Positions 17,109 to 25,671 of a stretch of 64,000 nucleotides of DNA are shown piece after piece. A program made the translations under genes and the position numbers. This stretch comes from Nonomuraea angiospora (GTDB lineage Bacteria; Actinomycetota; Actinomycetes; Streptosporangiales; Streptosporangiaceae). How positions within the stretch are numbered: position 1 is the first letter of the stretch; every line of letters begins with the position of its first letter. Below the pieces are notes generated by a model, which was given only the letters and a program-made list of their open reading frames with translations, searched no databases and was not told the origin of the DNA. Location: positions 2,790,001 to 2,854,000 of the forward strand of contig NZ_JADBEK010000001.1 of NCBI RefSeq assembly GCF_014873145.1, read 5' to 3'.

Positions 17109-17590
17109 TCACGACGGCTGCAAGCCAGCGTCGCCGCCCGCGCCGCCGTCTGAGGGCTGAGCGGTGGTCAGGTCGGCCCACACGACGCGGCGGCCCCGCT
17201 CCAGGAGGGCGGTGCCGCTGCGCACGGACAGGGCTGCCACGATGCCCAGGCCACGGCCCGATACGTCCATGGAACCCTGCCGAAGCGCGACGAAGCGCGG
17301 CTGCGGGTCACAGGTGCCTGGGTCGATCACTTCCAAGCGAAACCGTCCCCGAAGCCGAGTCGCACTTTGACCCAGTCGCGTTGCGGGCCCGCCGGCACAT
17401 GCTCGATGGCGTTGTTGACCAGCTCTGACACCACCTGAAGGGCATCAGAGCGGACCAAGGGGTGACGACCAGCCAGCCATAGGTTGACCGCTTGCCGGGC
17501 TTGCCACGGCGTTTTCTCGCCGCGGCGCAGCGTAGCGCTTTCCCATACGGCCACGTCCGGCATCTGCGTGAGTATGGTTGCTGCTGGCAC
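17109..17590 (-). pseudogene. HATPase_c anti-sigma-like ATP-binding protein, frameshifted
   Basis: Two frames together make a typical small actinomycete serine-kinase-fold protein. 17327-17590 encodes RQAVNLWLAGRHPLVRSDAL and VVSELVNNAIEHV (the N-box with Asn) up to VKVRLGFGDGF; 17109-17336 continues with EVIDPGTCDPQP, SGRGLGIVAALSVRSG (G-box) and RRVVWADL. The junction near 17335-17345 needs a one-base shift, after which the first frame meets TGA. Start is a GTG at 17590. Such proteins work with XRE and DUF397 partners, and a similarly broken DUF397 gene is divergent 81 bases away. Confidence 0.75.
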
Positions 17591-17670
17591 GAAATCACCG
17601 ACTTATCCGAGTTACTGCCCGAGCTCCCCGAGACAGGCGCGCTGCCGTTTCGACTGTGTCGGCTCCCAGC

Positions 17671-17876
17671 ATGAACAGTCACGGCACGAATGGGTACGTC
17701 AATCTCGCGAAACTTGCACGACAAAGAACGACAGCATCTTGGAAGTCGCTACCAATCTGCCCGACATCATCGCTGTCCGCGACAGCAAGGAACCTCACGG
17801 GCCCGCACTGGTCTTTACTCCCGGAGAGTGGAAGGCATTCCTCAAAGGCGCCAACCAAGGCGAATTCGACATCTAA
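17671..17876 (+). pseudogene. DUF397-domain protein, frameshifted
   Basis: ATG at 17671 begins MNSHGTNGYVNLAKLA, the usual N-terminus. The conserved core LEVATNLPDIIAVRDSKEPH and GPALVFTPGEWKAFLKGA lies in a different frame ending at 17876. The shift is within about 17715-17740, where the WxKSSYS-type segment should be. Total length (about 68 residues) fits the family, so one indel is the only visible lesion. Partner of the neighbouring HATPase remnant. Confidence 0.75.
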
Positions 17877-17970
17877 CGGCGCAGGTCAAGTAAGCCCAGC
17901 CGGGCAGCGGAGAACCCACGCGCCCGTCGTGACAACACCCGCCTCCGCAGCCCATCAAGCCAGTCGCGTG

Positions 17971-17996
17971 AGGCCCTCCGCAACCGCAGGGGGCCT
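17971..17996 (+). terminator. hairpin downstream of the DUF397 gene
   Basis: AGGCCCTCCGC (17971-17981), loop AACC and GCAGGGGGCCT (17986-17996) pair with one mismatch and one G-T. The T-tract after it is weak (TTACG). It lies about 95 bases after the stop of the DUF397 frame and could end transcription from either side. Confidence 0.4.
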
Positions 17997-17999
17997 TAC

Positions 18000-18578
18000 G
18001 CGTTAACCCCGGCCGCAGGGCCAAATCCTGCCGTCACGCGAGTTGATTGGGTTACCGTTCAGCCCCACGTTGATGAGTCGCTCTGCTGTGGTGCGTACCC
18101 AGTCCCCCACCTCGGCCGGGAAATACCGAGGAACATAGCCACGAGCAGGACGCGGGGGTGATCGGCGTAACGGCGCGCATGCAGCAGCATCCCACTTCCC
18201 CACATCTTTGGCTTGCTGGCTTAAGAACTCCCCCCACGAAGGTCCAAAAGCCTGCTGGCTTGAAAAGAAGCCTGCGAGCTTTAAATCCCGGCGGGGCCCG
18301 AGCTGGCTCCCCGCCAACCAGCGCATTGCCCCGCCTCACGCCCACCTGGCATGCTCACCATCATGACGACACGAGGCAATGAAGGCGGCTGGACCCCGCA
18401 GGCGACCAGGGCGGCTGGGCGCCTTCGAGCGTAGACGGCGGCGCACGCTCCACGGGCGGCATGCGCCACACGGGCGGCTGGTAGCCACCCTTCCCCGGCC
18501 AAATCAAGGGCCCACCCCTCACGGGGCGGGCCCGGCGCGCGTCTCGGGCCAGGACACAAACGCTCCTCCCCCTCCACC
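18000..18578. other. non-coding stretch with three short related repeats
   Basis: No gene recognised on either strand. Around 18211-18286 three copies of a GC-(T/C)TGC-(T/G)-(G/A)GCTT-like element occur: GCTTGCTGGCTTAAGAA (18211-18227), GCCTGCTGGCTTGAAAA (18250-18266) and GCCTGCGAGCTTTAAAT (18270-18286). Each carries a small AAGCC/GGCTT-type dyad and they lie in an AT-richer island. They could be iterons, protein-binding repeats or small hairpins; no replication or transfer gene is adjacent. Confidence 0.35.
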
Positions 18579-18637
18579 ATGCCGCTCATGGCCGCGGCGA
18601 CCTTCGACATGCTGATCGAGCAGGGCATCGACTACGA

Positions 18638-18835
18638 CTACGTCCACACCGTGCGCTCCCAAGCCTCCGGACAACCGCCCCTCGACCTGACCGGCTGCAA
18701 CGGCGTCGGCGGAAGATCTGGCCCGAAGCGGTGCACCAGCCGACGGTAGGCAGCGTGGTCGCCGGCCTGGATCGGCTCATGACACGTCTGACACGTCTGA
18801 CACGTCTGACACGTCGTCCAGTTGTTCCCCGTCAC
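18638..18835 (-). CDS. small Cys-rich hypothetical ORF
   Basis: A 65-residue frame from GTG 18835 starts TGNNWTTC and runs through a (CQT) repeat ending TCHEPIQAGDHAAYRRLV. The CxxC spacing with a following HEP/GDH segment looks like a small zinc-ribbon. The Cys repeat is encoded by the 9-base tandem repeat at 18780-18815, so copy number may vary. An alternative plus-strand frame (18579-18749; FDMLIEQGIDYDYVHTVRSQ) covers the same DNA and could instead be the real, possibly truncated, gene. Neither has a good ribosome site. Confidence 0.3.
   Translation of the reverse strand: MTGNNWTTCQTCQTCQTCHEPIQAGDHAAYRRLVHRFGPDLPPTPLQPVRSRGGCPEAWERTVWT
18780..18815. repeat. TGACACGTC tandem repeat, four copies
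   Basis: Four perfect head-to-tail copies of the 9-base unit TGACACGTC. The unit length is a multiple of three, so expansion would not shift a frame through it. Likely a replication-slippage array. Confidence 0.9.
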
Positions 18836-19098
18836 TCAAGATGGTGATCTAGGAAGCGCCTGAGTCATTCCTGATGGGGACGCTGGCGGATCATGTCCGG
18901 TTTCGTGTGCGACGACGTGGTGGAGATGAGCGGGCAGTGTGCTGGGGTTTCGCCGCTGTGATCTGACGATGCGGAATCGATCGCGTCGTTTGTGTTGATC
19001 GTCCGGCTGGGTGCGGGTCAGCGTGACCACGTTCGTGATAGGCCCCGACCCTCCCACTTTCGATTGGCGCCGAGACCGGGAGGGCCGTGGGTGCCGGA

Positions 19099-19405
19099 GG
19101 CACTACGTGGTCACGGTAGAGGTCGATGCGGCCTGCGTCGAGCGCAGGCTGAACCATCGTGAGCTGAATTGCCCCGATGCGGCGGTGAGCTGGCCCGATG
19201 GGGATTCGGGCGATCGCGCCGGTTGCGCGGTCCCGACGGCGAGGCGGAAATTCGGCCCCGGCGGTCGCGGTGCTTGGGTTGCGGGCGCCCCACATGCTGC
19301 TGCCGGTCGGGGTGCTGGCGCGGCGGGCCGACACCGCGGAGGTGATCGGCGCCGCGGTGGAGGCGGCTGCGGGCGGGCAGGGCCATCGTCGGATCGCGCC
19401 GCCAC
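19099..19405 (+). pseudogene. DUF6431-like, IS-associated protein remnant
   Basis: One frame gives VVTVEVDAACVERRLNHREL followed by NCPD; another (from about 19230) gives LGLRAPHMLLPVGVLARRAD, TAEVIGAAVEAAAGGQGHRR. Together they match the N-terminal half of zinc-finger-like proteins often found with actinomycete insertion elements. Cys pairs expected in the middle are scrambled by the frameshift, and the C-terminal HTH is missing. The family name is from memory of these blocks and is tentative. Confidence 0.45.
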
Positions 19406-19527
19406 GAGCGGCGAGCTCACCAATATCGACCCCGGCTTCCCCGGACTCTCCTACATGCACGTTCCACACTAAAATCTTTTACTATTACCTGGACAGTTGG
19501 ACGTGCTCTGGCAAAAGGTGGTTCTCC

Positions 19528-20076
19528 ATGTCTCTTCGGATGGCCCTGCTGACGCTCATCGCCGGGCAGCCGCGCAGCGGCTATGACATCAACCAGGAGT
19601 TCGACGGAGTGCTCATGTTCGTCTGGCACGCCAAACCCACCCAGGTCTATCCCGAGCTCAAGCGCCTGGCCGCCGATGGGCTCATCCGTGAGCAGGACCA
19701 GGGGCCGCGGGGCCGGCGCCCTTACGAGATCACCCGTGAAGGGCTGCGCACGCTGCGAGACTGGCTGACGACCACCTCCGCCGACCACTCCCAGCGCAAC
19801 GAGACCGTGCTGCGGACGTTCGCGCTGTGGACCGTCGAGCCCGAGGAGGCCCAGGCGTTCCTGCGCGAGGAACTGGAGTACCACCGGGCCCGCCTGCGGG
19901 GCCTGCGCGTTCTGCAGAAGGGGCTCGACCTCGACCGGCCCGCCGACCGAGCGGCGCTGCTCGGCCTGGAGGCCGGGGTCCGGCGCCTGGAGGCGGTCGT
20001 CTCCTGGGCCGAGTGGGCGCTCGGCGTTGTGGCGGCCTGGCCTGCCGGCACCGGCATGGCGCAGGACACGGGATGA
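19528..20076 (+). CDS. PadR-family transcriptional regulator
   Basis: Regulator of 182 residues. Residues 1-85 are the PadR winged helix (LLTLIAGQPRSGYDINQEFD, VYPELKRLAADGLI, RRPYEITREGLRTLRDWL); the rest is a helical dimerisation tail (EEAQAFLREELEYHRARLRG). ATG at 19528 has an AAGGTGG site 8 bases upstream. Upstream is a notably AT-rich island (19471-19492, with TAAAAT and TTTTACTATTA) that should hold the promoter. Lies 74 bases before an alpha/beta hydrolase on the same strand, which it may regulate. Confidence 0.87.
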   Translation: MSLRMALLTLIAGQPRSGYDINQEFDGVLMFVWHAKPTQVYPELKRLAADGLIREQDQGPRGRRPYEITREGLRTLRDWLTTTSADHSQRNETVLRTFALWTVEPEEAQAFLREELEYHRARLRGLRVLQKGLDLDRPADRAALLGLEAGVRRLEAVVSWAEWALGVVAAWPAGTGMAQDTG

Positions 20077-20150
20077 AGCCGCCGCTCCTTCACCTCCACC
20101 TGCCGTCAACTCCACCCTGGTCGCCGACCGTAACCCACGGGAGCATCCTT

Positions 20151-21062
20151 ATGAGCACCGCCATCTCGGCACAGCAGAGCATCACCCTGGAGGACGGGCG
20201 GCGGATGGCCTATGCCGTCTTCGGCGATTCGGCCGGGCAGCCCTGCCTGTTCGTCCACGGCTTCTCCTCCTCCCGATGGCTGGCCGGGTGGGCTCTGTCC
20301 GCGAAGGTCCTGCGACGCCACAGCGTGCGGTTGGTCGCCGTGGACCGGCCCGGCTACGGCTTGTCGACCGCCAACCCGGCAGGCGGGTTCACCGACTGGG
20401 CATGCGACGCCGCCGCGCTGGCCGGGCACCTCGGTCTCGGCCGCCTCGCCGTCATCGGCGTCTCCATGGGGGCCGGTCCCGCTCTGGCCCTGGCCGCCAC
20501 CCGCCCAGACCTGGTCACCAGCACGACCATTCTCAGCGGCATGCCTCCCATCGGCCCCGGGGAACGTTGGGCTCCCGACAGCCGCGGCGATGCGCTGTAC
20601 TGGCGGCTGGCCCGGCATGCCCCCTGGCTGCTGCGCCGGCTGTGCTCGGCCACCGCCACGATGACGGGCGCCTCCACCAGGGGCGACGCCGACAGGGTCA
20701 TCCGCCGGGTCGAGCGCGGGCTGCCCGACGCCGATGCACGGGCATTCCGCGAGCTGGTCCGCGACGCCGACGCCAGGACCGCGTTCGTGGCGGATCTGTC
20801 TGAAAGCTCCCGCCAGGGCGGTGCGGCCATGGCCGACGATCTGCGGCGATATCTGCGGCCTTGGGGATTCGAGCCTGCCGACGTCTCCGGTCCGGTGCGC
20901 TTGTGGCACGGGACCGAAGACCCCAAGGTGCCGGTCACGCTGGCCCGGCGGCTGGCCGCACGGCTCCCTCGGGTGAGCGCACGGTTCGTACCAGGCGGGC
21001 ACTTCGCCGCATTCGCCCACCAAGACGAGATCATCGGCGAGATCGAGGCCGAGAGGCGCTGA
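20151..21062 (+). CDS. alpha/beta-hydrolase fold protein
   Basis: Hydrolase of 303 residues. Oxyanion block LFVHGFSSS (34-42), nucleophile elbow GVSMGAG with Ser105, acid probably in HGTEDPKVP, and His in VPGGHFAAF near the end complete a catalytic triad; the cap between about 140 and 230 is helical. ATG 20151 follows a GGGAG site. Probably co-transcribed with the PadR gene. Could be an esterase, lactonase or haloperoxidase-like enzyme; no specific substrate is indicated. Confidence 0.85.
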   Translation: MSTAISAQQSITLEDGRRMAYAVFGDSAGQPCLFVHGFSSSRWLAGWALSAKVLRRHSVRLVAVDRPGYGLSTANPAGGFTDWACDAAALAGHLGLGRLAVIGVSMGAGPALALAATRPDLVTSTTILSGMPPIGPGERWAPDSRGDALYWRLARHAPWLLRRLCSATATMTGASTRGDADRVIRRVERGLPDADARAFRELVRDADARTAFVADLSESSRQGGAAMADDLRRYLRPWGFEPADVSGPVRLWHGTEDPKVPVTLARRLAARLPRVSARFVPGGHFAAFAHQDEIIGEIEAERR

Positions 21063-21236
21063 GCCGAGATCGAGGCGACAGCGTGGCGGCGATGAGGCGT
21101 CGGCAGATCGCGGAAGGTCACGGCCACGGTCGGCGGCACTCTGAGAACTCGCGGCAGCGTGCTTTTCGGACGGCAGGCTGTACCGGCGGGTGAGGGTGAT
21201 CCACGGCAGCGGCAGTTCGTCCAGCCGCGGCCGGGA

Positions 21237-21332
21237 CTACCCGGCTGGACAGGCGTCGACGCCGGTGGGCTGTTCAGCGTCGTCCTGGCGCCGCCACACC
21301 TCGCTCGGCGGCGTCAACGCGGCGGCGGTCAT
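21237..21332 (-). pseudogene. truncated second recombinase ORF (RIT-like)
   Basis: ATG at 21332 overlaps the TGA of the upstream integrase frame (ATGA) and has a GAAAGGC site. It encodes 31 residues (MTAAALTPPSEVWRRQDDAE...) and then meets TAG. Overlapping recombinase genes of this type occur in recombinase-in-trio elements; here the second gene is reduced to its first codons. Confidence 0.4.
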
Positions 21333-22574
21333 GTGGTGCCTTTCTCACGAAGCAGTGTGGCCAGTTGCTGTCGACGGGCAGTCAGCGGCACCTCTAGGCC
21401 GGGGCGCAGGTCAGGCCAGGTGCGGCGGCCCGGATAGACCGCCTCGACCGGCAGTCGTCCGGTTGCCAAGGCCATCCGGGTACGCAGGTGGCCCGGTCCC
21501 ACGATGGCCAGTCGCCCCGCGCACAACCGCAGCGGATGGGCCGAATCGAGCGGATTCCTTGTGGCGGCCGCAGGTCGTGCATCGACCAGTTGACACCGAG
21601 CGAATTGTTGGCTCGCACGAGGACGGCGCGCAGGGAGTCGTAGTCCAGATCTCGGGGGTTCCGGCGGCCCACCGTTGCGTCGTCGGCGGCGTAGCGTCTT
21701 CCAGAGTCGTTCGTTCGGGCCGATCTGTCCGATCTCCGTGTGGTACAGGCGCAGCCAGACGAACGCTTCAGGGCTCGCAGGTAGCCACTGCTGGGCTCCA
21801 CTTCCTTTGCGATGGACTCGAATCAGCTGATCGCCCCAGTCGATGTCGGCGCCGCGGACGCCGAGCAACTCGCTGGCCCGCGCGCCCGTGCTGATTGCCA
21901 GAGCCATGATCGCTCGGTCTCGGTTCGAGCGGAGCACGGCGAAGAACTCGGTCCAGCGCTCGTCGGACATGGCCCGTGGTCGCCGTTTGGGCACAGGCGG
22001 GTTGTAGCGAAGCTTTCCTTCCGGCCGAAACGGCTCCAAGGGGTTGTGGTGCGCGTTCGGGCGGCGGCCCTTGTCTCTTTTGTGTGGGATGGGGTTTGAC
22101 TACTGGCCCTTCGCCACACTCGATCCAGTAGTCGTAGAACGATCGCAGGACGGCGTTGCTGTGGCGGATCGTACGTGGCTGGTAGCGGTCGTCGAGGTGC
22201 TGCCTGAGGGTGACGGGGTTGATGCCGCCGGCGAGTTGCGCAGTCTTCGTACGCGGCGAACGGCGCGGCTTGGTCGTGCGCATCAGCCAGAGCACGAAGT
22301 CGCGGTTCTCAACCGAGGTCGCTCGGTCCCACTCCACCTCGATGGCACGCAGGAAGCGCCACCACCGCTGCAACGCAAAGGCGTAGCTCCGCACGCTCTC
22401 CGCCGCGTTCCCTCCATCGACGAAGTCGCGGAGGAACAGCAGAACGGGCTGCACCGGTGCACCCGTCGGGTCGATGACGATGTACGGCACCACGTCCCGT
22501 GATGCGACCACGCGCCCCCAGGGTCCCGGGCCGATCGCGTCGATGTCCCGCTCCCCCTGGTCGGTGTCCTTCAC
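21329..22574 (-). pseudogene. tyrosine recombinase, multiply frameshifted
   Basis: Begins with GTG 22574 behind GGAGG. The N-terminal SAM-like domain is intact (LLFLRDFVDGGNAAESVRSY, ALQRWWRFLRAIEVEWD) to about 22070. There, the frame must shift for RRPNAHHNPLEPFRPEGK and the catalytic core (RDRAIMALAISTGARASELL with the first Arg). Another shift near 21690 is needed for RNPRDLDYDSLRAVLVRAN and NWSMHDL. The His-x-x-Arg box and Tyr region beyond it are unrecognisable. The C-terminal frame ends in an ATGA overlap with the next ORF. Non-functional integrase of an old mobile element. Confidence 0.75.
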
Positions 22575-22654
22575 ACAGCCTCCATCCCGAGTAACTGTGA
22601 GAGTTCCTACCGAGCGGCGGTCGCGCATGGGACGAGGACACGAACATCGCTTGC

Positions 22655-22990
22655 CGTAGTCCGGTCAACACCTCGAAGTCCGCGCGGCGCACCGACAGGT
22701 AGGCGGCCGCGTCATCCCCCGTGCGCAGCACTCCCCGCTGGGCGGCGACCTCCAACGCGGGGTTGTCGTCGAATGCTTCCAGCGCGCGGCCGCGGTACAG
22801 CACGGCACCCTTGTGCTCGCCGCGCTCGGGCAGCAGTTTCTGCCGCGACAGTTCGACCACGGTGTCCGTGGAGACGTCCACGCCGGGAAAGCGGGCGGCG
22901 AGCAGCGCGGCCGCGCGGTGCGCCCCGGCGTCCGGCCTGCATCGGGAGCAGCACGCCAGGTGCGTTCGTCTGCATGTGCGGTGTCGAAGG
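22655..22990 (-). pseudogene. unknown regulator-like fragment
   Basis: One frame reads AAALLAARFPGVDVSTDTVV, ELSRQKLLPERGEHKGAVLY and ALEVAAQRGVLRTGDDAAAY continuously, like genuine protein with a possible HTH. Start and continuation are missing: the 3' part ends at the integrase promoter region, and upstream the reading moves to a different frame (VVPFAPRAQAGWIDTAFDTA). I recall similar sequences in plasmid or integrative-element proteins but cannot name a family. Confidence 0.35.
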
Positions 22991-23084
22991 CGGTGTCGAT
23001 CCACCCGGCCTGGGCGCGTGGGGCGAAGGGCACCACTGGGCGGAACTCCCGGATAGCGGGAAGGCATCACCTTACGGATTGTCA

Positions 23085-23969
23085 CGTACCAGACCTCCTC
23101 GTCGGCGACGCCATCGACTGCATGAATGGAAGCGCGGTCGGATGCGGGTTCTTTGCCTTGAACTTTGTGCCAGGGGGAGGCCTTGCGGCAAAAGGCATCA
23201 GCGGTGTCGCCAAGGCCTTTAAAGCACTTGGTCAAGGTGGGCAGCGGGATAGCGAAAGCGTGCAGCAGCTTTGTGCCGGGCACCCTGGTGCTGATGGCGG
23301 ACGGAAGCCATAAACCGATCGAGGATGTTCGTGTCGGGGACGAAGTCCTGGCCACCGACCCCACCACAGGGGAAACGGTAGCCAAAAAGGTCACTGCGTT
23401 GATCAACGGTTCCGGCACGAAGCATCTGGTCGAGATCACCATCAAGGCAGAGGGAGCAGACAAAGCCGATCCTCAATCGATCTGGGTCGACGCAACATAT
23501 CTCCAGCCGGGGACATGGCTACGCACCTCCGTGGGCACGAGGATTCAGATCACCAGCGTGAAGCGATGGACGACCACACAGAAGGTCCACAATCTGTCCA
23601 TCGACGGTATCCCCACGTATTATGTGGGATCGGGCGGCGTTGACGTCCTGGTGCACAACACCTCGTGTCCCACGCTCATCAAACTCATTCGCAATTCGCC
23701 CGTTGACTACGCTACCAAAATTGCAAATGGGCACGGCTTCACAAAGCGCGTTGAAAAGAGAAAAGAGTTTCCCGGCACAAGCACGCGCAAGGAATATGCC
23801 GATTTGATCAGAGATATCATCAAGACCGGGGAAGCCAGGAACGTCAAGAATCAGCCGGGTTGTCGCATTCTGGAAAAATGGAGTTGTAGTCTTTTGGAAT
23901 AGGTTGGACCCGGATATCGGCACGGCCTTCCCTCCGAAAACGGGCCAAGCGTACTGGGATAAGCTGTGA
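23085..23969 (+). pseudogene. polymorphic toxin C-terminus with HINT domain, frameshifted
   Basis: C-terminal piece of a large secreted toxin. The leading segment (GDAIDCMNGSAVGCG, FVPGGGLAAKGISGVAKAF) is in one frame; near 23238 it shifts into an autoprocessing HINT domain: CSSFVPGTLVLMADGSHKPI with the nucleophile Cys, later VHNLSIDGIPTYYVGSGGVD and VLVHN. The toxin tip follows (GHGFTKRVEKRKEFPG, TRKEYADLIRDIIKTG). A second shift near 23858 is needed to read VVAFWKNGVVVFWNRLDPDI and GTAFPPKTGQAYWDKL to a stop at 23967. That restored end looks like BECR-fold RNase toxins. The whole N-terminal repeat region is absent. A candidate immunity gene follows 24 bases later. Confidence 0.72.
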
Positions 23970-23993
23970 TCACGTGCCGATGGAAGGGCGAAA

Positions 23994-24365
23994 ATGAAGG
24001 CGGTACCACTACACGCCGATCGTTTCAGTTTCGAACTGTCTGCCAAAGAGCTTCGTGTGATCATAGTAGGCCTACGGGAGGCAGACCAAGAACTGGAAGA
24101 CTGGGAGTTTCAAACAAGAACCGGATTCGAGCGGAGCACGATGCGGGCATTGCTTGAGGCCATCTTCAAGGAAGAGAGATGGGGTCAAGTCTATACTTAC
24201 ACCCTCGAATTCTCCGCCGAAGAGGTTCAAATGATCGTGGCAGGTTTGCGCGAGGCAGACCGGAAACTTGAAGACTGGGAATTTCAAACAAGGACCGGAT
24301 CCGAGCGAAGCGCAATGAGAGCATTTCATGATGAGATCCTCGCGGCGCTAAACAAGACTGAGTAA
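23994..24365 (+). CDS. candidate immunity protein with internal duplication
   Basis: Small acidic protein of 123 residues, ATG 23994 with GGAAGG 6 bases upstream. Residues 12-58 and 70-116 are two copies of one module: FELSAKELRVIIVGLREAD / LEFSAEEVQMIVAGLREAD, then LEDWEFQTRTG in both, then ERSTMRALLEAIF / ERSAMRAFHDEIL. The DNA is clearly duplicated too (174-base period) and is lower in GC than its surroundings. Position directly after a toxin C-terminus is the classic place for the cognate immunity gene; that role is inference. Intact although the toxin frame is broken. Confidence 0.65.
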   Translation: MKAVPLHADRFSFELSAKELRVIIVGLREADQELEDWEFQTRTGFERSTMRALLEAIFKEERWGQVYTYTLEFSAEEVQMIVAGLREADRKLEDWEFQTRTGSERSAMRAFHDEILAALNKTE

Positions 24366-24499
24366 TAGCCGGGCCTGTACGTACGCTCCGTGGATTCGTT
24401 GTGGTTCTTGTGGTCTGGGTCAGGAATCCGATGATCAGTCGGAGCCGGTGCTGAAGCTTCATAGATATGCACCTGGCGTTCCGAATGAGTGGTAGGGCC

Positions 24500-24524
24500 G
24501 CCGGGAGGGATTTCGCCTCCCGGC
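24500..24524. terminator. strong hairpin downstream of the immunity gene
   Basis: GCCGGGAGG (24500-24508) and CCTCCCGGC (24516-24524) form a perfect 9-base stem with a 7-base loop. No T-tract follows, so it may be a GC-only terminator, as is common in actinomycetes, or another structured element. Confidence 0.5.
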
Positions 24525-24584
24525 CTCCACGGGGCCACCCCGGATGGCCGGCTCTTCTTCCATGCCTTCGGTGCGCTGGCCGAG

Positions 24585-24785
24585 CTCATCCGCGAACTCA
24601 TCGCGGAGGGCGCGCACGAGGCTCCTTGCCGCCGACTGGCCGCCGACTGGGACACCGCCGCGGCGTCCACCTGGAACCGGCACCTGTCCGCCCTGGTCTT
24701 CTTCGCCGCCTGGCCCAGCGCCAGGACCTGCTGGCCGCAACCGATATCTGGGGTTGTCGGCCATTTCTCGCAGGTCAGAGCGAGA
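24585..24785 (+). pseudogene. tyrosine-recombinase N-terminal fragment
   Basis: DTAAASTWNRHLSALVFFAA followed, in other frames, by AQRQDLLAA and SAISRRSER. This matches the core-binding (SAM-like) domain of phage-type integrases. At least two frame changes occur within 200 bases and no catalytic domain follows. A relic of a second integrated element. Confidence 0.45.
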
Positions 24786-24966
24786 TGATCTTTTCAGGCA
24801 CGTAAGGCACTAAGGCACGTTGGCTGGCGCTGTAGGCATGGGTGCATCCCAGGAGTGTCCCCGGGGTTTCGGCCGGGCAGCGGGCCGGACTGGTCGACGT
24901 CGGCGCTGGAGACTGGCCTGGTCTGCGAGTGTGTCAGCGGGACCGGGCCGGTCGTGCTCGGCGGTG

Positions 24967-25287
24967 ATGCGAGCGGAGATTCAATTCGCCCGGGCGGATC
25001 TCGCGGCCGACGCTGGCCGGGTGCTGCTGGCGGGACTTGGCCTGCAGCAGGTCGCCGGCCATCTCGACGACTTCGAAGGCTGGCTAGAGCACGACCCCTA
25101 TCTGCGCGTCAGCGTCTGGGACGCTCGGCCTGCCGCCAACGCCAACCGAGGTCAGCTGGGGTTCGACAAATACCCGGCGGATCAGTACGGCAGCGTGTTG
25201 AAGCTGTCGAAGATCCCGCCGCATGCGGTCGAGATCCGCTCCCCTTTGCAGGTCCACCGGCAGGTGCGTACGCGCCGTCGATCTTGA
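24967..25287 (+). CDS. hypothetical protein
   Basis: A 106-residue frame from ATG 24967: MRAEIQFARADLAADAGRVL, LDDFEGWLEHDPYLRVSV, NRGQLGFDKYPADQYGSVLK. Composition looks like a genuine helical protein, but there is no strong ribosome site and I recognise no family. The neighbouring minus-strand frame at 25182-25544 (ELCSADQLAALRARAEQLTG) overlaps only its 3' end and could also be a small gene. Either may be a remnant. Confidence 0.3.
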   Translation: MRAEIQFARADLAADAGRVLLAGLGLQQVAGHLDDFEGWLEHDPYLRVSVWDARPAANANRGQLGFDKYPADQYGSVLKLSKIPPHAVEIRSPLQVHRQVRTRRRS

Positions 25288-25671
25288 CCTTCCCCGTGAT
25301 GACCGGCGTCACCGACGGCTGAGGAGACGGCGCAGGTGGCTGCAGCGGCCAGCTCGCCAGAACTTACCCCGCAGGTCAGACCCATGAGCGCCGGCGCATC
25401 GGCACGGGCTTGACCGGTCAGCTGTTCGGCCCGAGCGCGCAGGGCGGCCAACTGGTCGGCCGAGCACAGCTCCGACACCTCGGCCGGGCATTCATTGGCG
25501 ACAGTTGCTGCTCGCCGTGTTCCCGCCACACCAGGATCGCGCACCGAAGACCGTCACCGACAGCGTACGATCCCGGCTTCGTCACAAGAGGATGGCGGGT
25601 CGGACCAAATGATCCTTTCCTGGCTGCCGGCCCGACATACTGGTACGCCCCGATTCAGAAAGGGCCGCGCC

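Noticed and set aside
18780..18815. CRISPR array
   Set aside because: The 9-base units are contiguous with no spacers, and there are no cas genes.
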